64,000 bases of DNA, from positions 248,001-312,000 of the forward strand of contig NZ_JABBPC010000012.1 of assembly GCF_012927485.1 (NCBI RefSeq), in the 5' to 3' direction. The notes under the pieces were generated by a model. It did not search any database and was not told the origin of the DNA. It saw nothing but the letters and a program-made list of their open reading frames with translations. Shown here piece by piece: positions 8,556-17,460 of the stretch (the first letter of the stretch is position 1; every line of letters starts with the position of its first letter). The position numbers were made by a program, and so were the translations under genes. The stretch comes from Polaromonas sp. (GTDB taxonomy: Bacteria; Pseudomonadota; Gammaproteobacteria; Burkholderiales; Burkholderiaceae_C).

Positions 8556-9779
8556 ATGCAAACTATTTTTGGTCGTTTTAGTCATATTTCAATAGCAACC
8601 GCCGCCTTGTTGGGAACCACAGTTGGCCTACATGCGCAAAATTTCCCGATTACCCCGAATCAAAGGGCGACGGCTACCCAGGTCGCAGATTCCGGCGTGG
8701 CCTTGGCTGACTTGGCACCCAATGCGCCAGACCGCTACAGCGTCAAGCGTGGTGACACCCTCTGGGCGATCTCTGGCATCTTTCTCAAAAGTCCGTGGCG
8801 CTGGCCAGAATTGTGGGGCATGAATCTTCAGGACATCCGCAACCCGCACCGCATTTACCCTGGCCAGCAGCTCTATCTTGAAAAAACCAATGGTCGGGCA
8901 ACTTTACGCACCCGCCAGGCAGCAAGCGACGGTCCGCCCACCGACACGGTAAGAGTCTCTCCCACCACCCGGGTCGAATCGTTGGCGGACACCTCCATCC
9001 CCACGTTGGCCCCCAATGCCATCGAACCGTTCCTGAGCGAAGCCATGATTGTGGACGAAGTCGCATTTGCGACGGCGCCGCGGATTGTGGCTGCGCAGGA
9101 AGGTCGGGTGCTTCTCAGCCGTGGCGACCGTGCGTACGCGCGAGGCGGATACGCGGGGGCCAACACCACCGGGAAGCCCCTGAGCGACGCGAAAGGCGAA
9201 CCGCTTAACTACAGAGTCTTTCGCAATGCCACGCCCTTGAAAGATCCGACCACCCAGGAAATCTTGGGCTATCAGGCGCAGTATGTGGGCAAAGCCGAAC
9301 TGGTGCGCGGTGAATCCACCGACCACACAACTGACAAAGAAGGGAAAGAGCAAATCGAAATTGTGCCGGCGACCATCGACATCGTCGCCACCAAAGAGGA
9401 AATGCGGGCGGGTGACCGTCTGATCCCAGAACCAGCCCGTGAATTGCTCAGCTACGTCCCTCGCGCACCTGCTACCGCCATCACCGGGCAGATTGTCGCG
9501 GTTTATGGGAACGCCGTTGCCATTGCGGCAGAAAATCAAATTGTGGTGATTAACCGGGGCAGCAGCGACGGGATCGAGAAGGGTCACGTCATGGCCCTCA
9601 TCAGGGACGGCGAGCGCCTGCAGGATAAAACCGACAGCGCCCGACCACAGATCAAGCTGCCCAACGAACGCAATGGTTTAATGATGGTGTTCAAGAGCTT
9701 TGAGCACCTGTCTTATGCGCTGGTTCTGCAAACGACCGAGGGCGTCAAGGCCGGCGACCGCTTCACCAACCCGAATTGA
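8556..9779 (+). CDS. Secreted LysM peptidoglycan-binding protein
   Basis: A 407-residue exported protein. Residues 1 to about 28 form a signal peptide ending near GLHAQ. A LysM domain spans about residues 60 to 109 (YSVKRGDTLWAIS and NPHRIYPGQQLYL), which binds glycan strands in the periplasm. The remaining 300 residues have no catalytic motif that I recognise. The end, rich in VINRGSSDGIEKGH, resembles the C-terminal part of similar beta- and gammaproteobacterial LysM proteins placed before dprA. Its stop is 12 bases before the dprA start, so the two genes are probably co-transcribed. Confidence 0.88.
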   Translation: MQTIFGRFSHISIATAALLGTTVGLHAQNFPITPNQRATATQVADSGVALADLAPNAPDRYSVKRGDTLWAISGIFLKSPWRWPELWGMNLQDIRNPHRIYPGQQLYLEKTNGRATLRTRQAASDGPPTDTVRVSPTTRVESLADTSIPTLAPNAIEPFLSEAMIVDEVAFATAPRIVAAQEGRVLLSRGDRAYARGGYAGANTTGKPLSDAKGEPLNYRVFRNATPLKDPTTQEILGYQAQYVGKAELVRGESTDHTTDKEGKEQIEIVPATIDIVATKEEMRAGDRLIPEPARELLSYVPRAPATAITGQIVAVYGNAVAIAAENQIVVINRGSSDGIEKGHVMALIRDGERLQDKTDSARPQIKLPNERNGLMMVFKSFEHLSYALVLQTTEGVKAGDRFTNPN

Positions 9780-9791
9780 GACTTTCAACGG

Positions 9792-10982
9792 TTGCCACGA
9801 AGCCAGCCCCCTCCTCTTAAAACCAGCGTTTTAGTGGACTCTCACGAGCTTCGCGCGTGGCTACGGTTGACCTTGTCGCCCGGTGTAGGTAACGCCACTT
9901 CACGCAAGTTACTGGCTGCCTTCGGGTCGGCACAGGCCGTTTTTGATCAAAGCGCAGTGACCTTGCGACAAGTCGGTTCCGACAAGCTGGTCAGTGCGCT
10001 CCAGATCGAGCCGCTGACTTTGGCCGCCCAGTTGCAAACCACCCTCGACTGGCTGCACGCTGGCGACGACCGGCGCGTGGTGACCCTGGGCGATGCTGCT
10101 TACCCGTCTGAGTTGCTCGATATCGAAGATCCGCCCCTGATGCTCTACATGCTTGGGACCGCCGCGATCCGGCTACAACCAGCGACAAAAGCAATAGCGC
10201 TCAACCTGGCCATCGTAGGCAGCCGAAATCCCACACCCCAGGGCGAAGACAACGCCCGGCAATTTGCCAAGGCGTTTGGCAGCGCCGGACTGTGTGTCGT
10301 GTCGGGACTGGCTCTGGGTATTGACGGCGCTGCCCACGACGGCGCAATGCTGGGTGGGGGAGAGACGATTGCGGTGGTTGGAACCGGACTGGACCGGGTC
10401 TATCCGAAAAGACATTTGGCGCTGGCGCACCGGATTGCCCAGCAGGGAATGATCATCAGTGAATTTCCGCTCGGCACGCCTCCGTTGATGGCCAACTTTC
10501 CCAAGCGCAACCGTATCATCTCCGGGCTGTCCCGAGGTACGCTGGTGGTTGAGGCAGCATTGCAATCAGGCTCGCTGATCACGGCGCGGCTGGCTGCAGA
10601 ACAAGGCAAGGAAGTTTTTGCCATTCCCGGATCCATTCATTCACCCCAATCACGCGGCTGCCACGCACTCATCAAGCAGGGCGCCAAATTAGTGGAGTTG
10701 GCGCAAGACGTGCTGGAAGAGTTGAATCTTCCACTGATCAGCCTGGTCGAAAGCTGTTACGGCGCTTCACACGCGGCGGATGGCGATGATCCGGGTGCCG
10801 GCTGGCCCTCGAATGACCCGCTCATTGCGGCTCTTGGCTTTGATGCCGCGAGCCTGGATGCATTGCAGGCGAGAACTGGACTTGAAACTGCCCAATTGCA
10901 AGCACAGTTGCTTGAACTCGAACTGAACGGACAGGTCGCGCGCCTGCCCGGCGGTTTGTTTCAACGCCTGACAGCGGCCTGA
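9792..10982 (+). CDS. dprA: DNA-processing protein DprA
   Basis: A 396-residue protein that loads RecA onto incoming single-stranded DNA during natural transformation. A short helical SAM-like region (about 15 to 60) precedes the Rossmann core, with GSRNPTPQG, SGLALGIDGAAH, GTGLDRVYP, FPKRNRIISGLS, EAALQSGSLITA and AIPGS. The last 60 or so residues form a winged-helix domain. TTG 9792 gives the longest frame; GTG at 9834 is an equally plausible start because the conserved part begins with HELRAWLRL. A type IV pilin elsewhere in the window makes competence plausible but does not prove it. Confidence 0.95.
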   Translation: MPRSQPPPLKTSVLVDSHELRAWLRLTLSPGVGNATSRKLLAAFGSAQAVFDQSAVTLRQVGSDKLVSALQIEPLTLAAQLQTTLDWLHAGDDRRVVTLGDAAYPSELLDIEDPPLMLYMLGTAAIRLQPATKAIALNLAIVGSRNPTPQGEDNARQFAKAFGSAGLCVVSGLALGIDGAAHDGAMLGGGETIAVVGTGLDRVYPKRHLALAHRIAQQGMIISEFPLGTPPLMANFPKRNRIISGLSRGTLVVEAALQSGSLITARLAAEQGKEVFAIPGSIHSPQSRGCHALIKQGAKLVELAQDVLEELNLPLISLVESCYGASHAADGDDPGAGWPSNDPLIAALGFDAASLDALQARTGLETAQLQAQLLELELNGQVARLPGGLFQRLTAA

Positions 10983-11048
10983 AGCCTCCCACGCAATCCT
11001 CCCTAACGGCGTTGACACTGTCGCCCCTATCTGCGTTATATTGAATCT

Positions 11049-11564
11049 ATGTTTGAAGTATTGGTCTATGTTTACGAGAATTATTGGCAAGGTGACGCGT
11101 GTCCGGAACTACAGCGGCTGGGTCGCAAACTCACTGCAGCTGGATTTGAAGCGGAAGAGATCCAGGCGGCTCTTGTTTGGCTTGACGGATTGAATATCGC
11201 AGCGCAGGTGACGCAGATCGGCCTCCCTGCAAAGACGCCGGCGGGCATTGCCGGAGCCCTTGCGGTTCATCCCGGCATACAGCCGCAGTCGGCCGACAGC
11301 CTTCGTGTTTACTCGACGGCCGAACAGGCTCATCTCGGTGCACAAAGCCTCGGATTTGTGAGTTTCCTGGAATCATCCGGCGTGCTCCCCTCCCATATGC
11401 GAGAGATTGTTATTGACCGTGCCATGGCGGCACCGGGAGAGCCAGTAACGCTGGACGACCTGAAAATTATCGTGCTCATGGTGTACTGGAGCTTTGGCGA
11501 GGAGCCCGATGCACTGGTTCTCGACGAATTGTGTGACGACACGGCGTTTCGCGTCGCCCACTAA
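11049..11564 (+). CDS. smg: Smg (DUF494) family protein
   Basis: A 171-residue acidic protein matching the Smg family at its N-terminus (MFEVLVYVYENYW), in its alternating helices, and in the C-terminal EIVIDRAMA and LDDLKIIVLMVYW. The family lies beside dprA in many beta- and gammaproteobacteria and its function is unknown. Here it starts 66 bases after dprA and converges on the DUF1631 gene with 20 bases between stops. The length is slightly greater than the usual 150 to 160 residues. Confidence 0.9.
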   Translation: MFEVLVYVYENYWQGDACPELQRLGRKLTAAGFEAEEIQAALVWLDGLNIAAQVTQIGLPAKTPAGIAGALAVHPGIQPQSADSLRVYSTAEQAHLGAQSLGFVSFLESSGVLPSHMREIVIDRAMAAPGEPVTLDDLKIIVLMVYWSFGEEPDALVLDELCDDTAFRVAH

Positions 11565-11584
11565 ACGCCTGCGCAGGGCCGTCA

Positions 11585-13963
11585 CTACCCCAGTAAGCGC
11601 TCTGGATTGGCGTCCAGTTTGGCCAAAGCGTCGCGTGTGGCGCGGACTGTCAGGGCCTCTTCTTCCATAGGCACCAGTAAACCCGCTTGCAAGTAGGACG
11701 CCAACCGGCGCGCCTGAATCAAAAAGTTGCGCCCGTCGGCAGCCGCAAACAGATGCAAATGCTTTCGATCGCTGCACCAGACAAACTGAACTTGTCTGAC
11801 TTGGCCGTTAGTGTCCAGGCTGAACCAGGCGCCCAACTGAAGTTCTTTTACCCAAGCGCGCATGGCGTCTGTGGGGTAGCTGCCACCGTCAGTGATGACG
11901 TCAATATCTGCGGCATCAATGCCAATCATCGTCACCAGACTGGCCGTATCCAGCGGCAAGTCGCCGACATCGTCATCCGACAGATAGTCTTCCAGATTTG
12001 TCAGCCGCTTGGCCATGGCTTCAACCCGCTCCACCGAGAGCGCGTCGGTTTTAGACATGAATGCGTCCGCAAGGATGTCACTGATTGCTTTCAAATGACC
12101 GTCCTGTGCGGGTATTCCCAAGCCCAGCAGAGACATGCCGAGGCGCAGGAGTTGCAGCAGTTTGGGTAAATCGGCAATGACACGGGCACGATCAACCCGA
12201 TTTGGTTTGGCGCTTGCGGCCCAGACCAAGTCCGCAGCAGCCCGCTTGAGCGTAAGGGTTTCTGCGTGCTGCGGGCCATTTTTCATCGCCGCAATGGCCA
12301 GCGCTTCGGCCCATATTTTGAATAGAAACCCTCGGATCTCTTCGCGCACCGGCATGTCATTGAGCATGTTCCGCATCTCAATGGTGTACTGAATGGTCAT
12401 GGTCTCTTTTTGCTCGACCTGCTGGACCACACTGACCGCGCGGGCTGTGCTGTCTTGTTCGGAAAAGAACTTCGACAAAAACTTTTCAAACTCCTCGCTG
12501 ACGAGTTGAAATACCCGGCGCCCGGTTTCTGGATACTGCTCTATAACTTGCACAATCCGCTTGATTTCAAATTCTATCGCTCCGCTTGAGACCGTGACAC
12601 CAAACCCCAGCACGCAGGAGCCCATGCGGTCGATCAGCCGACGCGCCGGATGCTGCAAGGATCCGAAAAACTCGGGTTCGGCAATCGCCACACGCAGCAC
12701 GGGCATTTGCAGCCGCGCAAACCAGACCCTGATCACGGGCGGAATCCGCTCTTCGGCCAAAATACTCTGAAACATCAAGGCCACAATTTCGATGGTCGCC
12801 TTTTCCGCAGATGTGGCAGCCGCCTGTTTAAGCGTGCTGCTGCGCTCGCGCAGTGCGCCCAGAGCCTGAGCGATGTCCGCCTGACCGTACACTTGGCCTG
12901 GGGCCTCTGCCAGCAAAGTACGCTCCGCGCCACTTTCTTCCGCCCGTAGAACGCTGGCCATCGCCTGAGCGAGCGGCACAGAAGGCCGAGTGGCCTGCTT
13001 GATGTCAAAATCCGAAACTTGCTTTGAAAGTAACCGCTTGAGGTTCCCCATCACGTCTTGGGCGCGTTGGCGCGCTCTGGCCAAAGGTGTGGCGGCAGTT
13101 TGCATGCGCGTCTCGTTAGCAATGGAGTCGTTTGAGCCCCCATTCCCGAACCCCTGCCCAGCACCTGCGGCGCTCCTGAACGCCGATAGGCTGTCAGGAG
13201 TCCTTGAGCCCGCAGTGCGCCCGCCGCCATCGCCTGAACTTCGCGGCTCAAATCTCGATCGTTCGTACGAAGGCTCCAGAGCGCTATTTAAACCTGACCT
13301 AACAGTTGTAGCCGAAGGAGTGCGCTTGACCAATGGCCGCAGATCAATTTCTACCATCACCCCTTGGCGGACCAGAAATTCATTGGTCGCGTGATAGGTC
13401 TTCAGCATGTGCTCGCCCATGCCTTTATAAATCAGGTCCTGGACCATCAACCATAAATACTGCGGGAGAGGTGCCCGCGTCCACTGTTCGACCAACAGCT
13501 GGGCCAGCACTTCGGGGCGAAAGATATCCTGCTTATCCAATTCGGAAATGGCTTCCAAATTTTGCACGCGCAATCGCAGATCATTCAACTCCCAGCTCAT
13601 GAAATCGAGCAGGCGCAACGCCAGCCGGGAGGCGAATATCTTGCTCTCCATCATGTCGTCGCTCACCAGCTCGAGTTTGCCGCTGTTCCCAACTCTAGCT
13701 TCGGAAGTCACCGAAGGAGCGGCTTGCGCTTTCATCCAGGCCTGACCCGTGCCCTGCACCCAGACCGCACCATTTTTCTGGAAAACCAGGAAGGCGTCGC
13801 GCCGTTCCTGCATTTCGCGGGCTCCGCCAGGCTGGTCGGCCAAGAGTGCCAGTTTGTCTCCAATGGCTTTAGCCAACTCGGGTAACACCCGCACGGCAAG
13901 CTCTTTAAATAACGCCCGTGCCTGCTTGGCTAGAAGACTATTCTTGTTAATACTGGAAGCCAC
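11585..13963 (-). CDS. DUF1631 family protein
   Basis: A 792-residue soluble protein of the DUF1631 family, found in beta- and gammaproteobacteria. The N-terminal third has helical segments typical of the family (LRLLDFMSWELNDLRLRVQNLE). A low-complexity Ser/Gly linker occupies about residues 225 to 285, and the C-terminal third ends in a PilZ-like small domain region (GAWFSLDTNGQVRQVQFVWCS). A C-terminal PilZ-type fold would imply cyclic-di-GMP binding, but the RxxxR motif is not evident, so this is an inference. It starts 27 bases after secF on the same strand and is probably transcribed with yajC-secDF. Confidence 0.85.
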   Translation of the reverse strand: MASSINKNSLLAKQARALFKELAVRVLPELAKAIGDKLALLADQPGGAREMQERRDAFLVFQKNGAVWVQGTGQAWMKAQAAPSVTSEARVGNSGKLELVSDDMMESKIFASRLALRLLDFMSWELNDLRLRVQNLEAISELDKQDIFRPEVLAQLLVEQWTRAPLPQYLWLMVQDLIYKGMGEHMLKTYHATNEFLVRQGVMVEIDLRPLVKRTPSATTVRSGLNSALEPSYERSRFEPRSSGDGGGRTAGSRTPDSLSAFRSAAGAGQGFGNGGSNDSIANETRMQTAATPLARARQRAQDVMGNLKRLLSKQVSDFDIKQATRPSVPLAQAMASVLRAEESGAERTLLAEAPGQVYGQADIAQALGALRERSSTLKQAAATSAEKATIEIVALMFQSILAEERIPPVIRVWFARLQMPVLRVAIAEPEFFGSLQHPARRLIDRMGSCVLGFGVTVSSGAIEFEIKRIVQVIEQYPETGRRVFQLVSEEFEKFLSKFFSEQDSTARAVSVVQQVEQKETMTIQYTIEMRNMLNDMPVREEIRGFLFKIWAEALAIAAMKNGPQHAETLTLKRAAADLVWAASAKPNRVDRARVIADLPKLLQLLRLGMSLLGLGIPAQDGHLKAISDILADAFMSKTDALSVERVEAMAKRLTNLEDYLSDDDVGDLPLDTASLVTMIGIDAADIDVITDGGSYPTDAMRAWVKELQLGAWFSLDTNGQVRQVQFVWCSDRKHLHLFAAADGRNFLIQARRLASYLQAGLLVPMEEEALTVRATRDALAKLDANPERLLG

Positions 13964-13990
13964 AACTACCCTGAATGGTTAGCCTTTAGC

Positions 13991-14944
13991 TTACACCGTG
14001 GCACCTGCGTTGGGGTCGTTGGGGTCTTCTTCCTTCTTTGGAGGGCCCTTGATAAGATCTTCGCGCTTGATACCCAGCCACATGGCGATCGCGGCAGCCA
14101 CGAACACCGACGAATAGATACCGAAGAGAATGCCGATGGTCAGCGCCAGGGCGAAGTAAAACAGGGTGGGCCCGCCAAACAACAGCATGGACAACACCAT
14201 GATCTGGGTCGACCCGTGGGTAATGATGGTACGGCTGATGGTGGAAGTAATCGCGTTGTCGATGATCCCCACGGTATTCATTTTCCGGTAACGGCGGAAG
14301 TTTTCCCGGATCCTGTCAAAAATTACTACGGACTCATTGACGGAATAACCCAGCACGGCGAGTACCGCAGCCAGTACCGCGAGCGAAAACTCCCACTGAA
14401 AAAATGCAAAAAATCCGAGAATAATGACCACATCATGCAGATTTGCAATGATGGCCGCCACCGCATATTTCCATTCAAACCGAAAGGCAAGGTAGACCAT
14501 GATGCCAAAAACCACCATGGCCAGAGCTTTCAACCCATCTTGAGCCAGCTCTTCGCCCACTTGAGGGCCCACAAACTCCGTTCGGCGCAGCACCACATCG
14601 CTGTTGGCAGTCTTTAACGCTGCCAGAACTTTGTCGCTTTGCTGAGAGGTGCTGACACCTTTTTGAGCCGGCAAGCGGATCATCACATCACGCGAGGTGC
14701 CAAAATTCTGAATCTGAACATCGGTCAGGCCCAGTCCTGCCACCGTCGTCCGGATTTTTTCGACGTCAGCGGCCTGTGCGTAATTGACCTCCATCAAGGT
14801 GCCGCCGGTGAACTCTACAGACAGGTGCAGACCCCGGGAAAAAAGGAAAAACACCGCCAGCGCGAACGTCGCAAAACTGATGCCGTTAAAGATCAAGGCA
14901 TGCCGCATAAACGGAATGTCACGTCGGATTTTGAAGAATTCCAT
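13991..14944 (-). CDS. secF: Protein translocase subunit SecF
   Basis: A 317-residue inner-membrane protein with six membrane segments. It has the first periplasmic loop motif FTGGTLMEV, the central GYSVNESVVIFDRIREN, and a final block with SRTIITHGSTQIMV. SecF works with SecD to pull exported proteins from the SecYEG channel using the proton-motive force. It lies 39 bases downstream of secD. The C-terminal tail is short and charged (EEDPNDPNAGATV). Confidence 0.97.
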   Translation of the reverse strand: MEFFKIRRDIPFMRHALIFNGISFATFALAVFFLFSRGLHLSVEFTGGTLMEVNYAQAADVEKIRTTVAGLGLTDVQIQNFGTSRDVMIRLPAQKGVSTSQQSDKVLAALKTANSDVVLRRTEFVGPQVGEELAQDGLKALAMVVFGIMVYLAFRFEWKYAVAAIIANLHDVVIILGFFAFFQWEFSLAVLAAVLAVLGYSVNESVVIFDRIRENFRRYRKMNTVGIIDNAITSTISRTIITHGSTQIMVLSMLLFGGPTLFYFALALTIGILFGIYSSVFVAAAIAMWLGIKREDLIKGPPKKEEDPNDPNAGATV

Positions 14945-14983
14945 CTGGGGTCCTTGGGAAGCTGCTCAGCAAAAAGAGGTGAA

Positions 14984-16858
14984 TTATTTCGCCACGGTAC
15001 CGGAAGCCGCAGGCTTCCACACCGTGCCAATGGACACCGTCTTGAGCTTTTTCTGACGGCCGTACCAGAGGTTAACCAAGCCGCGCGAGAAAAACACCGC
15101 CGAGAACATGCTGGTCAAAATACCGATGCAATGCACAACGGCAAAACCGCGGACGGGGCCAGAGCCAAACGCCAATAGCGCCAGCCCGGCTATCAGGGTG
15201 GAGATGTTGGAATCCAGAATGGTGGTCCAAGCCCGCTCATACCCCGTGTGAATAGCCGCTTGCGGGGAGGCACCGTTGCGCAATTCCTCCCGCACGCGTT
15301 CATTGATCAGCACGTTAGAGTCGATGGCCATGCCCAATGCAAGCGCCATCGCCGCCATACCGGGCAACGTCAAGGTCGCTTGCAGCATGGAAAGCACCGC
15401 CACAAGCAGCAACAAGTTGACGGCAAGCGCCAATCCGGAAAACAGGCCGAACAGCATGTAATAGACCGCCATGAAGGAAACAATCACCACGAAGCCCCAA
15501 GACACACTGTGAAAGCCTTTAGAAATATTGTCCGCCCCCAACGTCGGGCCAATCGTGCGCTCTTCAATAATTTCCATCGGGGCGGCCAGCGAGCCCGCAC
15601 GCAACAACAATGCCAGGTCATTGGCTTCAGTCACACTCATGGATCCGGAAATCTGGAAGCGGTTGCCGAGTTCACTCTGGATGACCGGTGCGGTCAGCAC
15701 TTCGCCCTTGCCCTTTTCGAACAGCAGGATTGCCATGCGCTTCTTGATGTTTTCACGACTGGTATCGCGCATGATGCGTCCGCCCTTGGCGTCAACCGTC
15801 AAGTCAACCTTGGGCTGCTGGTTCTGAGAATCGAAGCCCGGCTGCGCATCCGTCAGGCTTTCGCCGGTCAGGATCACCTGTTTCTTGACAATCACAGCTT
15901 GCCCGTTGCGCTCAAGGAAACGCTCGGATCCGAAAGGTACCGGCCCGGTGTTGTTCTCTGCGGCTCTCGCCTCGGCGCCATCTTCTACCAGACGCATCTC
16001 CAGCGTGGCCGTGCGTCCAAGAATGTCCTTGGCCTTGGCCGTATCTTGAACACCCGGCAATTGCACCACAATGCGGTCTTTACCCTGCTGCTGAATGACC
16101 GGCTCGGCAACGCCCAGCTCATTAATCCGGTTGTGCAGAGTCACCATGTTCTGCTTGAGCGCCTGGTCCTGCACGCGACGTGCGGCCTCGGGCTTGATGG
16201 TGGCGGTTAATTTGTACTCGCTACCTTCTGGAACATCGACCGTCTGGAGATCCTGAAACTGATCTTGGATAAGCGCTTTGGCAGACGCCAGGGTTTCGGA
16301 GTCGCGGAATCTGATTTCAATGGCCTGCCCGTTGCGACTAATGCCGCTGTGCCGAATATTTTTTTCGCGCATCGACAAGCGAAGATCGCCGGCCTGGGAC
16401 TCCGCCCGCTTGGTAAGTGCCGCCTGCATGTCCACCTGCAGCATGAAGTGCACGCCGCCGCGCAGATCCAGCCCCAGATACATAGGAAAGGCATGCAGCG
16501 AAGTCAACCACGCCGGTGAGCGCGACAGCAGATTAAGCGCCACCACATAAGCCGTATCGGTGGGGTCCGGCGACAAGGCCCGCTCGACCGCATCTTTGGC
16601 TTTCAGCTGCGTATCGGTATCGCCAAAACGGGCTTTTACGGAACTGCCTTCTAGCGTGATGGCATCCGCCTTGATGCCCGCGTCCTTCAGCGCCTGCTCC
16701 ACCCGGGCCATGGTGGTACTGTCAACCTTGGTGGTGGATTTAGTGCTGGAAACCTGCACTGCCGGCGCTTCACCGAAAAAATTGGGCAGCGTATACAAAG
16801 CTGCCATCAGCAACGCGACCACAATGATGGCGTACTTCCAGGCCGGATAACGATTCAT
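14984..16858 (-). CDS. secD: Protein translocase subunit SecD
   Basis: A 624-residue inner-membrane protein: one N-terminal membrane segment (about 7 to 27), a large periplasmic P1 domain with LGLDLRGGVHF near residue 130, and five C-terminal membrane segments holding the conserved ALGMAIDSNVLINERVREE. It couples proton flow to the final stages of Sec export. Gene order yajC-secD-secF is the classical one. The length fits the betaproteobacterial form, which is somewhat longer in the periplasmic part than some relatives. Confidence 0.97.
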   Translation of the reverse strand: MNRYPAWKYAIIVVALLMAALYTLPNFFGEAPAVQVSSTKSTTKVDSTTMARVEQALKDAGIKADAITLEGSSVKARFGDTDTQLKAKDAVERALSPDPTDTAYVVALNLLSRSPAWLTSLHAFPMYLGLDLRGGVHFMLQVDMQAALTKRAESQAGDLRLSMREKNIRHSGISRNGQAIEIRFRDSETLASAKALIQDQFQDLQTVDVPEGSEYKLTATIKPEAARRVQDQALKQNMVTLHNRINELGVAEPVIQQQGKDRIVVQLPGVQDTAKAKDILGRTATLEMRLVEDGAEARAAENNTGPVPFGSERFLERNGQAVIVKKQVILTGESLTDAQPGFDSQNQQPKVDLTVDAKGGRIMRDTSRENIKKRMAILLFEKGKGEVLTAPVIQSELGNRFQISGSMSVTEANDLALLLRAGSLAAPMEIIEERTIGPTLGADNISKGFHSVSWGFVVIVSFMAVYYMLFGLFSGLALAVNLLLLVAVLSMLQATLTLPGMAAMALALGMAIDSNVLINERVREELRNGASPQAAIHTGYERAWTTILDSNISTLIAGLALLAFGSGPVRGFAVVHCIGILTSMFSAVFFSRGLVNLWYGRQKKLKTVSIGTVWKPAASGTVAK

Positions 16859-16890
16859 GAGAGGGCTGTTCCTGATGGGCGGAGAGAGAA

Positions 16891-16919
16891 AGGGGCCTTG
16901 ATTACCTCAACGGGCCCCT
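16891..16919 (-). other. Hairpin between yajC and secD
   Basis: Arms AGGGGCC (16891-16897) and GGCCCCT (16913-16919) form a perfect 7-bp stem with a 15-base loop. On the minus strand the stem is followed by TTTCTCTC, not a full T-run. It lies in the 80-base gap between yajC and secD and could be a weak attenuator or a processing site that sets the subunit ratio. Confidence 0.4.
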
Positions 16920-16938
16920 ACGCGTAATGCCGTATGGT

Positions 16939-17292
16939 TTACTTGGTGGTGTTGATAGCGCCCTTGGGCAACACCTGGACGATGGCACTGCGTTGCAGCT
17001 GCACTTCAACGCCAGGGGCAATCTCAAGCGTCAGATAAGCCTCCCCCAACTTGGTCACTTTGCCTAACAGACCGCCTCCGGTGGCGACTTCATCGCCTTT
17101 TGCCAACGCCTCAATCATGGTACGGTGTTCTTTTTGCTTCCTCATTTGTGGGCGGATCATCACAAAGTACAGCACGACAAACATGAGCACCAACGGCAGC
17201 ATGCCGGTCAGTGAAGACATCCAGTCGGTGCCTACGGCGGCAGTCGGAGCGTTTTGGGCAAAAGCAGAAGAAATGAACACAGCTAACTCCAC
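16939..17292 (-). CDS. yajC: Preprotein translocase subunit YajC
   Basis: A 117-residue single-span membrane protein: short N-terminus, membrane segment at about 30 to 47 (LPLVLMFVVLYFVMI), then RPQMRKQKEH and the cytoplasmic domain with GDEVATGGGLLGKV and VEVQLQRSAI. The GTG at 17292 is taken as start; a second GTG four codons later is possible. It joins SecDF. The usual upstream neighbours queA and tgt are absent here: the next gene upstream is an oxidoreductase. Confidence 0.93.
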   Translation of the reverse strand: MELAVFISSAFAQNAPTAAVGTDWMSSLTGMLPLVLMFVVLYFVMIRPQMRKQKEHRTMIEALAKGDEVATGGGLLGKVTKLGEAYLTLEIAPGVEVQLQRSAIVQVLPKGAINTTK

Positions 17293-17460
17293 AACTATTT
17301 AAAAAGACACTGACAGGGGCTCCGGCCTGTAGAGCCAGAACGAACATCGTGTGATTGTATGCGGCGGGCGGAGCTAAAAGGTGTCATAGGCGCGCGCCCG
17401 GCCATTTTCGAGCCGGATTCGAAAGCCGCCGCAACCCACAGCAGCTCCTGCGCTCTCGGC